From NCBI RefSeq assembly GCF_000721235.1, contig NZ_JOFH01000021.1, forward strand, positions 61,288 to 125,287: 64,000 nucleotides of DNA, in the 5' to 3' direction. The translations under genes were made by a program, and so were the position numbers. The stretch is from Streptomyces olivaceus (lineage in GTDB: Bacteria; Actinomycetota; Actinomycetes; Streptomycetales; Streptomycetaceae). Below, piece after piece: positions 16,654 to 24,380 of this stretch; position 1 is the stretch's first letter, and each line of letters opens with the position of its first letter. The notes beneath the pieces were generated by a model, which had not been told where the DNA came from, did not search any database, and was given only the letters and a program-made list of their open reading frames with translations.

Positions 16654-17633
16654 GCGGACACCTTGTCCAGGTCGGAGGTACGAGCCGGGTCGGAGGCCGG
16701 GGCGTCCGGCTCTCCACGGTCCGTGGGCGGGTCGTCGGCCGGTTCCACCAGGTCCCGGAACAGCTCGGCGAGGCTGGGCTCGTGCCGCCGCATCTGCCGT
16801 ATGGTGCCGTGCCGTGCCGCCTGCGCCAGCAGGTCGTTCTCGGTGCGGCCCGCGGCGAGGTCGACCAGGACGCCCTGTTCGTGGGCCCGGTGGGCGGCGG
16901 CCGCGGCGCAGTCCGCGGGCCAGTCCCCGCCGGCGCCGTCGATCTCGACGTACACCTGTCCGCGCGAGTCCGCGGGGCGCAGCTCCTGGTGCGTGCCGCA
17001 GGCCGCGAGGCGCCCGGCGCGCACGATCGCGACCCGGTCGCAGAGCTGCTCGACGAGGTCCAGCTGGTGGCTGGAGAAGAGTACGGGCACGCCCTGCTCC
17101 GCCTTGGTGCGCAGGACTTCGCTCATGTCGTCCACCGCGAGGGGGTCCAGGCCCGAGAACGGCTCGTCCAGGAGGAGTACGTCGGGATCGTGGACCAGGG
17201 CGGCGGCCAGCTGGACGCGCTGCTGGTTGCCCAGACTGAGCGTGGCGACCCGCTTGTCGCGGTGCTGGGTGATCCGCAGCCGCTCCGTCCAGCGGACCAT
17301 CGCGTCACGGGCCTCGGCGCGCGAGAGGCCGTGGAGTTCGCCGAGGTAGGTCAGCTGGCGGGCCACCGTCATCTTGGGGTACAGCCCGCGCTCTTCCGGC
17401 ATGTAGCCGAATCGTTCCGTCTCCGCCCTGGTGACCGGTGCGTCACCCCAGAGCACCCGTCCCTCGTCCGGTTCGAGCACCCCGACGCCGATCCGCATGG
17501 CGGTGGTCTTGCCTGCTCCGTTGCCGCCGACGAAGCCGGTTATCTCTCCCGGCCGCACTGCCAACGTCAGCTTTTCCAGCGCCTGTTGGCTGCCAAAGCG
17601 CTTCGACAACCCCTCCAGCATCAAGGGTTTCAT
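16650..17633 (-). CDS. ABC transporter ATP-binding protein
   Basis: A 327-residue ATPase partner of the ABC-2 permease. Walker A is GGNGAGKTT, the signature LSLGNQQRVQ, Walker B VLLLDEPFSGLD, followed by FSSHQLDLVEQLCDR. The ATG at 17633 (MKPLMLEGLSKRFG) is the natural start. The longer frame upstream is antisense to a membrane-protein gene. The C-terminal 90 residues form the accessory domain seen in NatA/drug-resistance ATPases. The promoter region to the right holds two inverted repeats, so the operon is probably controlled by the winged-helix protein encoded at 18263-18571. Confidence 0.92.
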   Translation of the reverse strand: MKPLMLEGLSKRFGSQQALEKLTLAVRPGEITGFVGGNGAGKTTAMRIGVGVLEPDEGRVLWGDAPVTRAETERFGYMPEERGLYPKMTVARQLTYLGELHGLSRAEARDAMVRWTERLRITQHRDKRVATLSLGNQQRVQLAAALVHDPDVLLLDEPFSGLDPLAVDDMSEVLRTKAEQGVPVLFSSHQLDLVEQLCDRVAIVRAGRLAACGTHQELRPADSRGQVYVEIDGAGGDWPADCAAAAAHRAHEQGVLVDLAAGRTENDLLAQAARHGTIRQMRRHEPSLAELFRDLVEPADDPPTDRGEPDAPASDPARTSDLDKVSA

Positions 17634-17679
17634 AGATCCTCCCCGTTCACTGTCACCCCGTGGGTCCGTGCCGGGAGTG

Positions 17680-17726
17680 TACTTTCCCAACAGGAAACTG
17701 TCTGCTACTTTCTCGGTAGGAAAGTA
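17680..17726. promoter_or_regulatory. Tandem inverted-repeat operator in a divergent promoter
   Basis: Site 2 (17706-17726) is TACTTTC, seven bases, GAAAGTA. Site 1 (about 17680-17700) is the looser ACTTTCC/GGAAACT pair. Both lie between the ABC exporter start (17633) and the membrane-protein/regulator operon start (17757). That is the expected place for binding by the adjacent winged-helix regulator, controlling both directions. Confidence 0.65.
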
Positions 17727-17756
17727 CGTCCCTTCGGCAGGAAGGTGCGAGGTCCC

Positions 17757-18263
17757 ATGCCGACCGACGACCAGCACGACGGAAGCGCCGTCGACCAACA
17801 CGCCCTCACGCCGGCCGACGCCCGGGCCGCACTCGACGACATCCGCACCCGTCGGGAGCAGTCCGGCGCGGCGGAACTCCGCTTCGCCCTGTCGCGTCCG
17901 TCCCTGCTGACGGCCGCACTGCTGCTGTTCGTCTCCTTCGCGTCCTTCGACCTGCCCAACCCCTGGGGCGGGGCCGTGCTGCTCCCCGGGCTGCTCCTGG
18001 TGGCGCTGCTGGTGCTCCGGCACACGTACGGTGCGCCGGTCCGCAACAGGCCGGGCACCCGGGGCGTGCTGCTGGGGGTGGTCGGCGGGCTCGCCGGCTA
18101 CGCGGTGTTCCGGGGGCTGGCAGCGGCGCTCTCCGCGGGCGGGGTGCCCACGCCCCACCTCCTGTCCGCGGCCGTGGTGGTCGGCGGCTGCCTGCTGGCG
18201 GCGCCCCGGGTCCGCGAGGTCGCCGACGCCCGGCTGCGGGGCCGGGCGGATCGGCGTCGCTGA
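17757..18263 (+). CDS. Small integral membrane protein, partner of the winged-helix regulator
   Basis: A 168-residue protein. Its N-terminal 45 residues are soluble and charged (LTPADARAALDDIRTRREQSG). Four hydrophobic segments follow at about 46-62, 66-84, 98-118 and 126-146. It overlaps the next start (TGATG at 18261-18265), so the two are translationally coupled. The arrangement of a membrane protein directly before a one-domain winged-helix regulator is frequent in actinobacteria. Its function is unknown; signal relay to the regulator is a guess. Confidence 0.75.
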   Translation: MPTDDQHDGSAVDQHALTPADARAALDDIRTRREQSGAAELRFALSRPSLLTAALLLFVSFASFDLPNPWGGAVLLPGLLLVALLVLRHTYGAPVRNRPGTRGVLLGVVGGLAGYAVFRGLAAALSAGGVPTPHLLSAAVVVGGCLLAAPRVREVADARLRGRADRRR

Positions 18264-18571
18264 TGGACGCCGACTTCGACGCCTTCCTGCACCCGGCTCC
18301 GCGGCTGACGATCGTGGCCCTGCTGGCACCCGCCGACTGGACGGAGTTCGGGTTCATCCGGGACACGATCGGTACGAGTGACTCGGCCCTGTCCAAGCAG
18401 TTGTCGGCGCTCGCGGCCGAGGAGTACATCGAAGTACGCAAACAGCCGGCCTCGGCCGGGCGGCGCAAGCTCGCACGGCTCACGCCCAAGGGACGGGAGG
18501 CGTTCGCGCGGCACGCGGCGGCGCTGGAGCGGATCGCGGTGACGGCCCGCACCGCTCGGCCGGCCGACTGA
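18263..18571 (+). CDS. Winged-helix transcriptional regulator
   Basis: A 102-residue single-domain DNA-binding protein of the MarR-like winged-helix type. The recognition helix is in TSDSALSKQLSALAAEEYIEV. The wing is the basic KQPASAGRRKLARLTPKGREAF. No ligand domain is present. It is coupled to the membrane protein upstream. By position it is the likely repressor acting at the inverted repeats 17680-17726, governing itself and the divergent ABC exporter. Confidence 0.85.
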   Translation: MDADFDAFLHPAPRLTIVALLAPADWTEFGFIRDTIGTSDSALSKQLSALAAEEYIEVRKQPASAGRRKLARLTPKGREAFARHAAALERIAVTARTARPAD

Positions 18572-18650
18572 TCCCTGCGAGAGACGGCTGATTCCCGCGA
18601 GAACCGACTGAACCGCGCCAACACCGACTGACCCGCGCAGCAACCCGGTT
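18564..18650. repeat. Degenerate 20-bp tandem repeat after the regulator
   Basis: Four copies of a unit like CCGACTGAACCGCGCCAACA begin at the regulator's own stop codon. They lie inside a 316-base gap (18572-18887). The rest of that gap holds no gene or hairpin that I can support; the ABC ATPase start is at its right edge. Confidence 0.7.
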
Positions 18651-18887
18651 GGTCCCGCCGCGCCCGTGAGCGTGCGGCGGCGCCGGGCGGGGTCGGCCTG
18701 CCCGCGGGCGGCCGGGACCCGCCCGCCCTTCCCGCCCGCTCTTCCCGCCCGCTCTTCCCCGCGAGCGGTGGGGTCCCGCCGCCATGCCCACCGCCCCTCC
18801 CCCACCCCCCACATCCCTGTCCCCATCCACCGTCACGTCCCCCGTCACGTCCAGACGAGCAAGGTTCACCACAGGAGACTCACCGCG

Positions 18888-19805
18888 ATGATCGAAGTGC
18901 GAGAACTGACCAAGCGGTACGGAAAGGTCCGAGCGGTCGACGGGCTCAGTTTCCGTGTCGAGCCGGGACGGGTCACCGGGTTCCTGGGCCCGAACGGCGC
19001 CGGCAAATCGACGACGATCCGCGCGATGGTCGGTCTCGACAGGCCCACCTCGGGCGAGGTCCTCGTCGACGGCAAGCGGTACGAGGACCTGCCCCGGCCC
19101 CTCACCACCGTGGGCGCGCTGCTCGACGCCCGCGCGGTGCACGGCGGCCGGAGCGTGCGGGGGCACCTGGCCGGGCTGGCCCGCAGCAACCGGCTGCCGG
19201 CACGGCGTGTCGACGAGCTGCTGGAGACGGTCGGGCTCGCGAGCGTGGCGGACAAGCGGGCGAAGGGGCTGTCCCTGGGCATGTCCCAGCGCCTGGGCAT
19301 CGCCGCCGCCCTGCTCGGCGATCCGCAGACCCTGCTGCTCGACGAACCGGTCAACGGCCTCGACCCGGAGGGCGTGAAGTGGGTCCGCGACCTGGTGAAG
19401 CGCGTGGCGGGCGAGGGCCGCGCGGTGCTGATCTCCAGCCACCTGATGAGCGAGATGGCGCTGACCGCCGACCACCTGGTCGTGATCGGCCGGGGAAGGC
19501 TCCTCGCCGACACCCCCGCCCACGACTTCATCACCGGCAACTCCCGGTCGTACGTCCTGATCCGCACCCCCGAACCCGAGCGCATGCGCGACCTGTTGGC
19601 GGCGCGCGGCGTCCAGGTGGACCACGGGCCCGACGGGTCCCTCGAAGCGGTGGGCACCGACCAGAAGACGGTGGGGACCCTGGCCGCCGAGAGCCGGATC
19701 GCCCTCTACGAGGTGACCACGACGACCGCGTCCCTGGAGGACGCCTTCATGCAGTTCACGGCGGATTCCGTCGAGTACCGGGCGGAACAGGGGGCAGCAC
19801 GGTGA
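18888..19805 (+). CDS. ABC transporter ATP-binding protein, lantibiotic-immunity (LanF) type
   Basis: A 305-residue ATPase. Walker A is GPNGAGKST, the signature LSLGMSQRLG, Walker B TLLLDEPVNGLD, and SSHLMSEMALTADH closes the catalytic core. AGGAG lies nine bases before the ATG. Its family includes BcrA-like and LanF self-protection ATPases. Its stop overlaps the permease start (TGATG), and the pair ends about 240 bases before the lantibiotic precursor genes. This position supports a role in expelling the peptide from the producer's membrane, although it could be an unrelated exporter. Confidence 0.88.
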   Translation: MIEVRELTKRYGKVRAVDGLSFRVEPGRVTGFLGPNGAGKSTTIRAMVGLDRPTSGEVLVDGKRYEDLPRPLTTVGALLDARAVHGGRSVRGHLAGLARSNRLPARRVDELLETVGLASVADKRAKGLSLGMSQRLGIAAALLGDPQTLLLDEPVNGLDPEGVKWVRDLVKRVAGEGRAVLISSHLMSEMALTADHLVVIGRGRLLADTPAHDFITGNSRSYVLIRTPEPERMRDLLAARGVQVDHGPDGSLEAVGTDQKTVGTLAAESRIALYEVTTTTASLEDAFMQFTADSVEYRAEQGAAR

Positions 19806-20566
19806 TGAGCAGTCTGAACGCGGCCGTCGACTTCGAGTGGTCCAAAGTGCGCACCGTGCGCTCCATGGTGTGGAGCCTCGTGCTGTGCGTCGCCCTCAGC
19901 CTCGCCCTCGCGGTGGTGACCGGAGCCGTCGTACGGCGTCAGTACGCGGACGAACCCGCGCCGTCGTCGTTCGATCCCGTCTCCGCCGGGTTCAGCGGAC
20001 TGCGGCTCGGGATGATCGGTCTCGTGGTCTTCGGGGTGCTGGCCGTCACCAGCGAGTACTCCACGGGAACGATCCGCAGTTCACTGGCCGCGGTTCCGCG
20101 GCGCGGGGTGTTCTACGCGGCCAAGATGCTCACCGGGGGGCTCGCCGCCGGTGCGGTGTCCTGCGTCGCCGTGCTCACCAGCTTCTTCCTCGCGCAGGCG
20201 ACCATGGGGGAAGAGAGCGTGTCGCTCACCGACGACGGTGTGCCGGCCGCGCTGGTCGGCGCCGTGCTCTTCACCACCCTGCTCTGCCTGTTCTCGATGG
20301 GCGTCGCCGCTCTCCTGCGCTCCTCGGTGCTCACCATGGGCATCCTGATGCCGCTGTTCTTCACGGTCTCCACGATCCTCACGAACGTCCCCGGCGTGGG
20401 CCGGGCCGCGCAGTTCCTGCCGGACCAGGCCGGCGGGCTGGCGCTCTACCGGCACGCGCCCGACGGGTACGTGCTGAACGCGTGGTCCGGGCTCGCGGTC
20501 CTCGCGGCGTGGACGGCCGCCGCGCTGGGCGCCGGCTACCTCGCGCTGCGGCGCCGCGACGCCTGA
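19805..20566 (+). CDS. ABC transporter permease, LanE/G type
   Basis: A 253-residue permease with six predicted membrane segments (about 20-42, 60-78, 102-128, 143-165, 172-192, 225-245). The motif SEYSTGTIRSSLAAVPRR after helix 2 is characteristic of ABC-2 permeases in the bacitracin/lantibiotic resistance group. The ATG at 19805 overlaps the ATPase stop; a GTG at 19802 is also in frame. With the preceding ATPase it probably forms the immunity transporter of the lanthipeptide cluster. A hairpin follows at 20582. Confidence 0.87.
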   Translation: MSSLNAAVDFEWSKVRTVRSMVWSLVLCVALSLALAVVTGAVVRRQYADEPAPSSFDPVSAGFSGLRLGMIGLVVFGVLAVTSEYSTGTIRSSLAAVPRRGVFYAAKMLTGGLAAGAVSCVAVLTSFFLAQATMGEESVSLTDDGVPAALVGAVLFTTLLCLFSMGVAALLRSSVLTMGILMPLFFTVSTILTNVPGVGRAAQFLPDQAGGLALYRHAPDGYVLNAWSGLAVLAAWTAAALGAGYLALRRRDA

Positions 20567-20581
20567 CACCGGGAGCGCGTG

Positions 20582-20610
20582 ACGCCCGGGGCGCCCGACA
20601 CCCCGGGCGT
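20582..20610 (+). terminator. Hairpin after the immunity-type transporter
   Basis: ACGCCCGGGG (20582-20591) and CCCCGGGCGT (20601-20610) form a perfect 10-bp stem. It separates the transporter from the precursor genes, which therefore need their own promoter in 20611-20806. That segment also carries CCCGCATC/GATGCGGG arms at 20691-20717, a possible operator. Confidence 0.7.
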
Positions 20611-20806
20611 GCGAAGCCCGGGGGCGCCCGAAACCGCGAGCCTGCGAGGCCCGGGTGCGCCGCGCATGCGAACCCTATGCGCGGCCGATGCCCGCATCCC
20701 CTCCGACGCGATGCGGGAGTCGAACATCAGTCTCCCAGGATGGGACCAGACGCCGACACGGAAGTCCGGTGCGGCGTTACGACCCATGACACAAGGGAGA
20801 ACGTTG

Positions 20807-20971
20807 ATGTATCAGGGCGACCTGTCCCTCATCGAAGAGATCGAGGAGCAGGACTTCGACGGCGTCGCGTACGGCGCCTGCACCACGAACACCTTCTCTC
20901 TGTCCGACTCGCTGGGCAACCACGGCGGCTGGTGCACCCTCACCAAGGAATGCCAGCCCAACTGCAGCTGA
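20807..20971 (+). CDS. lanA1: Two-component lantibiotic alpha precursor (lacticin 3147 A1-like)
   Basis: A 54-residue precursor: an acidic 24-residue leader ending in a Gly-Ala cleavage site and a 30-residue core. The core begins CTTNTFSLSD and contains GNHGGWCTLTKEC. Aligned without gaps to lacticin 3147 A1 as I remember it, about 20 of 30 core positions agree, including C1, C19, C25, C29, E24 and the WCTLT lipid-II-binding region. Predicted rings include T20/T22 with C25 and a bond to C29. Ser7, the D-Ala site in lacticin A1, is kept. The ATG at 20807 follows AAGGGAGA; an ATG at 20786 would add seven residues. It is read together with the beta precursor. Confidence 0.93.
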   Translation: MYQGDLSLIEEIEEQDFDGVAYGACTTNTFSLSDSLGNHGGWCTLTKECQPNCS

Positions 20972-21005
20972 ACCCCGCCCAACCGAAACGACGAGAGGGA
21001 ACACC

Positions 21006-21170
21006 ATGCGTGAGAACCAGAAGGACTTCCTCGGCGCCTACGACGAGGCCGAGCTCATCGAGCTGAGCGAGTCCGACGTGACCGGTGGCACCACCCCGGT
21101 CTCCGTCGCGGTGTCGGTGGCGGCCAGCGTCGCCTTCTGCCCGACCACCAAGTGCACCAAGGAGTGCTGA
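21006..21170 (+). CDS. lanA2: Two-component lantibiotic beta precursor (lacticin 3147 A2-like)
   Basis: A 54-residue precursor: a 28-residue leader (ELSESDVTGG end, double-glycine site) and a 26-residue core. The core starts TTPVSVAVSV and ends FCPTTKCTKEC. The C-terminal CPTTKCT-x-x-C block is the hallmark of beta peptides of two-component lantibiotics. Spacing predicts rings S13-C17, T19-C22 and T23-C26, as in lacticin 3147 A2. The N-terminal half carries three S-V-A triplets (S5, S9, S13). Ser5 and Ser9 are free for dehydration and possible reduction to D-Ala. It lies 34 bases after the alpha gene, with GAGAGGGA before its ATG. Confidence 0.93.
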   Translation: MRENQKDFLGAYDEAELIELSESDVTGGTTPVSVAVSVAASVAFCPTTKCTKEC

Positions 21171-21212
21171 TTCTCCTGCCCTCCGGTCAGCGGCGGGTGG
21201 GAGCGATCACGC

Positions 21213-21289
21213 AGAACGTGAGTTCTGCACGGTCGATGTAATCGGCCAGGCGGAATGGACCGAAGCACCCCCAAGGGTCCATTCCGCCT
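21213..21289 (+). terminator. Attenuator/terminator between precursor and LanM1 genes
   Basis: Two hairpins are seen. GCAGAAC/GTTCTGC lies near 21213-21230. A stronger one has a 14-bp stem (21248-21261 with 21276-21289) and a 14-base loop, followed by TTGTCC. This position lets precursors be made in excess of the enzymes, a common design in lantibiotic operons. Confidence 0.8.
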
Positions 21290-21339
21290 TGTCCTATGGG
21301 GGTCAGGGTCACTTCACAGCACGGGCGGAAAGACGGGCC

Positions 21340-24300
21340 ATGAGATCTGCGATCAACTACTACCCGGAGTTCGACGACACCGAGATCGAGGAGACCATCA
21401 CCCCGCTCGCTGCCTTCGACGACGAGGTCCGCGCGGTCGTCTCCCGTGAGCCGCAGCAGCCCGCCGTGCTGCCCTCCAGGCCCGGGGTCGTCAAGGACTG
21501 GACGGCGCGGGCGGAGGAGTATCCGTTCCAGCAGGTGGTCAGGGACATCGCGGCGGGGGCCGCGGACGGCGATCCGCTCGCCGCCTTCCCCGGCCTGTTC
21601 GCCGACCGCGACGACGCGCTGACCGAACTCCTCGACCGGGCCGAGGCGCGGATCCGCGAGCTGTACACCCGTCCGCTGGTCGCGGCCGTGAACCACGCCC
21701 GTGAGCAGGGCTCCCTGCTGGGAGAGACCCCCCGCGAGCGCTACCGGTACTTCGTCGACGAGGCCGTCCGCGGCTCGGTCGCCTCGGCCGGCGGCCTCGA
21801 CTTCCCCGTACTGCGGAACCTGACGCCGGTGGTGCTGGCCGGCACCGTCGACTCCGTCGTCGAACTCTGCTCCCGGCTGGTGGCCGACCGTGCGGCGATC
21901 CGTGACACCTTCGGCATCGCGGTGGAGGACCGGCTGGTCTCCTTCGGCCGGCCGCAGGGCGACACCCACCACCACGGCCGGGCCGTCTGCATCCTGGCCT
22001 TCGAGTCCGGCACCCGCCTGGTCTACAAACCGCGCGACGTGTCCTGCGAGGCCGGCTTCGCCGTGCTCGCGGACGAGTTCAACGCGGCCTTCGGCACCCG
22101 TCTCCACGCGGTCACGGCGCTCGCCCGCGACGGCTACGGATACGTGGAGTACGTCGAGACCGAGGACGTCTCCGCGATCTCCGAGCGCTTCCTCTACGAG
22201 AGCGGCGAACTTGCCGCCGTGCTCTACCTGCTGAACGCGCGGGACATGCACTTCGAGAACATCGTGCCGACCCGCCGCGGTCCCGTCCCGGTGGACCTGG
22301 AGACGGTGCTGCACCCGGAGCGCATCCACGTCGGACCGGTGCCGGAGGCCGACGGGAACGCGTACGGCACGATCGGGCGGTCGGTCTACGGGGTGGGCAT
22401 CCTGCCGCTGGTGATGGCGGGCCGGCGGGGGGACCAGGGCGGCCACGTCGACCTCGGGTTCCTCGGCGGGCCGGGGCGGGGCGCGTCCCCGTTCAAGCAG
22501 ATGAGCTTCGACGAGCCGTACACGGACCGGATCCGGCTCTCCCTGAAGGCCCAGGAGGTGTCCGCGCGCCGGACCGTGGTCGGTGAGCGGACCGAGGAGG
22601 AGATCCTGCGCCTGGGCCGGAGCATGGCCGACGGCTTCACCCGGACCTACCGGGCGGTCCTCGCGGCACCCGGCACCTGGACCGCGCTCCTGCGCAAGGC
22701 CGCCGACGGGCTGCGGATCCGCTACGTCCACAACCCCACCGCGCTCTACTCCCAGACCCTGCGCATGGTCACGGGTCCGAGCGCGCTCGACGACCCGGAC
22801 ACCTACCTCGCGCTGCTCAAGCGGATCGCCATAGCGAGCAAGACCTCGGACCGGACGCTGATCGCCTCGGAGTTGCGGCAGCTGGCCGAGCGCGACGTCC
22901 CCTACTTCACCGTCAGCGCCACCGGCACCCGCGTCTGCGACGGGGACGGCCGCGAGGTGGGCGCCGCGTTCGGCTCCTCCCCGCTGGACCTCGCCCTCGA
23001 CAAGGCGGCCGGCCTCGGCGAGACCGACCTGGGAGAGCAGCTGCGGCTCATCCGTTCGGCGTTCACCGCCCAGTTCCCGGACAACCACCTCACGCCCGCC
23101 CGGCCCACCGAGGCCCCTTCCGGCGGCGGTGCGGACTCCGGCGAGCGCGCGGCCCTCACCTCGCTGGCCCGCGAACTCACCGACGGCCTGGTCGAGACCT
23201 CGCTGCCCGACCGTTTCGCGCACCTGCCCAGGACCTGGATCGGGCCGCTCGCGTCCGCGGAGGCGGACCGCCCCTGGCCGCCCGGCGTGCTCGGCTACGA
23301 CCTGTACACCGGCCGGACCGGCATCGCCCTCACGCTCGCCGCGGCCGGACGGGTCCTGGACGACGAGCGCTGCCTGGCCGTGGCCCGGCAGATCTTCTCC
23401 GCGACCGGCGAGATCCTGGCCTCGCACCGCTACGAGACCCGGAGCCTCCAGCAGGCCGGATACGCCGGCTACACGGGCATGGCGGGCATCCTGTTCTGCC
23501 TCTCGGCGGCGGGCCGGCTCATCGGCGAGGAGGCGTGGGTGAGCGCCGCCCAAGGGGCGGTGCCCCTGGTCCTGGAGCAGATCCGCGCCGTACCGGTGGA
23601 CGAGCTGCCGCTGGACGTCATCAGCGGCCTCGCCGGCGTGCTGAACTGCTTCGCGGCCGTCGCGGACCCCACCGGAAGCGGAGTCGCGGCCCCCGAGGGG
23701 CGCGAGGCCGTCACCGAGGTCGCGCTCCTGCTCACGCGGGCACTCGGGCGGGACGGCGCCCTCGCCCGGTCGGTGCTGGACCAGTCCGGCTTCGCCCACG
23801 GCATCAGCGGCGTCGTGCACGCCCTCGGCCGCGCCCACCCCCTGCTGCCGGCGGAGCACCGGGCACCGGTCGGGACGGCGCTGACCGACCTGGTCCGGCG
23901 GCTCGACACGTTCTACGACCCCGCCGAGCGGAACTGGTCGTCCCAGCTGTCGCGACGGGGCAGCTTCGCCACCGGCTGGTGCCACGGCGCGACCAGTGTC
24001 GCGCTCGCCCTGTCGGGCGCCGCCGGCGTGCTCGGCCACGAGACCGTCGCGGCCCGGCGGGACCAGGCGGTCGAGAACACCCTGCGCCTCGGCTTCGGCC
24101 GCAACCTGACCTGGTGCCACGGCGACCTGGGCAACCACGGCGCGCTGCGCTTCATCGCAGGCCCGGACGGGAGTCCGCTCCACGACGAGGTGCGGGAGAA
24201 GGAGCGCCAGTGGCTCCGGCCCGAGGTGATGCGGCGCAAGCTGGCCGATCCGGACAGCCGGTACGCGCACACCAACAGCCTGATGGTCGGCAGCGCGGGG

Positions 24301-24378
24301 CTCGCCCTGCACCTGCTCAACCGGATCGACCCCGGGCTGCGCCTGTGCCCGCTCACCCTCACCGTGGAAGGGCGTTGA
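21340..24378 (+). CDS. lanM1: Class II lanthionine synthetase LanM1
   Basis: A 1012-residue bifunctional enzyme. The N-terminal two-thirds are the kinase-like dehydratase domain (DUF4135), with the VYKPRDVSCEAGF and NARDMHFENIVPTRRG motifs. They phosphorylate and eliminate Ser/Thr of the precursor. The C-terminal third is a LanC-type cyclase with zinc ligands C881 (GWCHG) and C926/H927 (TWCHGDLGNHG). The ATG at 21340 follows GCGGAAAGA; the frame upstream overlaps the hairpin and is not coding. It lies directly after the precursors, as ltnM1 does in lacticin 3147, where M1 modifies A1. Which peptide it takes here is inferred by that order only. Confidence 0.95.
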   Translation: MRSAINYYPEFDDTEIEETITPLAAFDDEVRAVVSREPQQPAVLPSRPGVVKDWTARAEEYPFQQVVRDIAAGAADGDPLAAFPGLFADRDDALTELLDRAEARIRELYTRPLVAAVNHAREQGSLLGETPRERYRYFVDEAVRGSVASAGGLDFPVLRNLTPVVLAGTVDSVVELCSRLVADRAAIRDTFGIAVEDRLVSFGRPQGDTHHHGRAVCILAFESGTRLVYKPRDVSCEAGFAVLADEFNAAFGTRLHAVTALARDGYGYVEYVETEDVSAISERFLYESGELAAVLYLLNARDMHFENIVPTRRGPVPVDLETVLHPERIHVGPVPEADGNAYGTIGRSVYGVGILPLVMAGRRGDQGGHVDLGFLGGPGRGASPFKQMSFDEPYTDRIRLSLKAQEVSARRTVVGERTEEEILRLGRSMADGFTRTYRAVLAAPGTWTALLRKAADGLRIRYVHNPTALYSQTLRMVTGPSALDDPDTYLALLKRIAIASKTSDRTLIASELRQLAERDVPYFTVSATGTRVCDGDGREVGAAFGSSPLDLALDKAAGLGETDLGEQLRLIRSAFTAQFPDNHLTPARPTEAPSGGGADSGERAALTSLARELTDGLVETSLPDRFAHLPRTWIGPLASAEADRPWPPGVLGYDLYTGRTGIALTLAAAGRVLDDERCLAVARQIFSATGEILASHRYETRSLQQAGYAGYTGMAGILFCLSAAGRLIGEEAWVSAAQGAVPLVLEQIRAVPVDELPLDVISGLAGVLNCFAAVADPTGSGVAAPEGREAVTEVALLLTRALGRDGALARSVLDQSGFAHGISGVVHALGRAHPLLPAEHRAPVGTALTDLVRRLDTFYDPAERNWSSQLSRRGSFATGWCHGATSVALALSGAAGVLGHETVAARRDQAVENTLRLGFGRNLTWCHGDLGNHGALRFIAGPDGSPLHDEVREKERQWLRPEVMRRKLADPDSRYAHTNSLMVGSAGLALHLLNRIDPGLRLCPLTLTVEGR

Positions 24379-24380
24379 CC

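Noticed and set aside
20579..20806. N-terminal extension of the alpha precursor
   Set aside because: It translates a terminator hairpin and promoter DNA; the leader beginning at 20807 has the normal length and composition.
21187..24312. A 1041-codon open frame antisense to lanM1
   Set aside because: Antisense shadow of a high-GC gene; the LanM motifs on the other strand are unambiguous.
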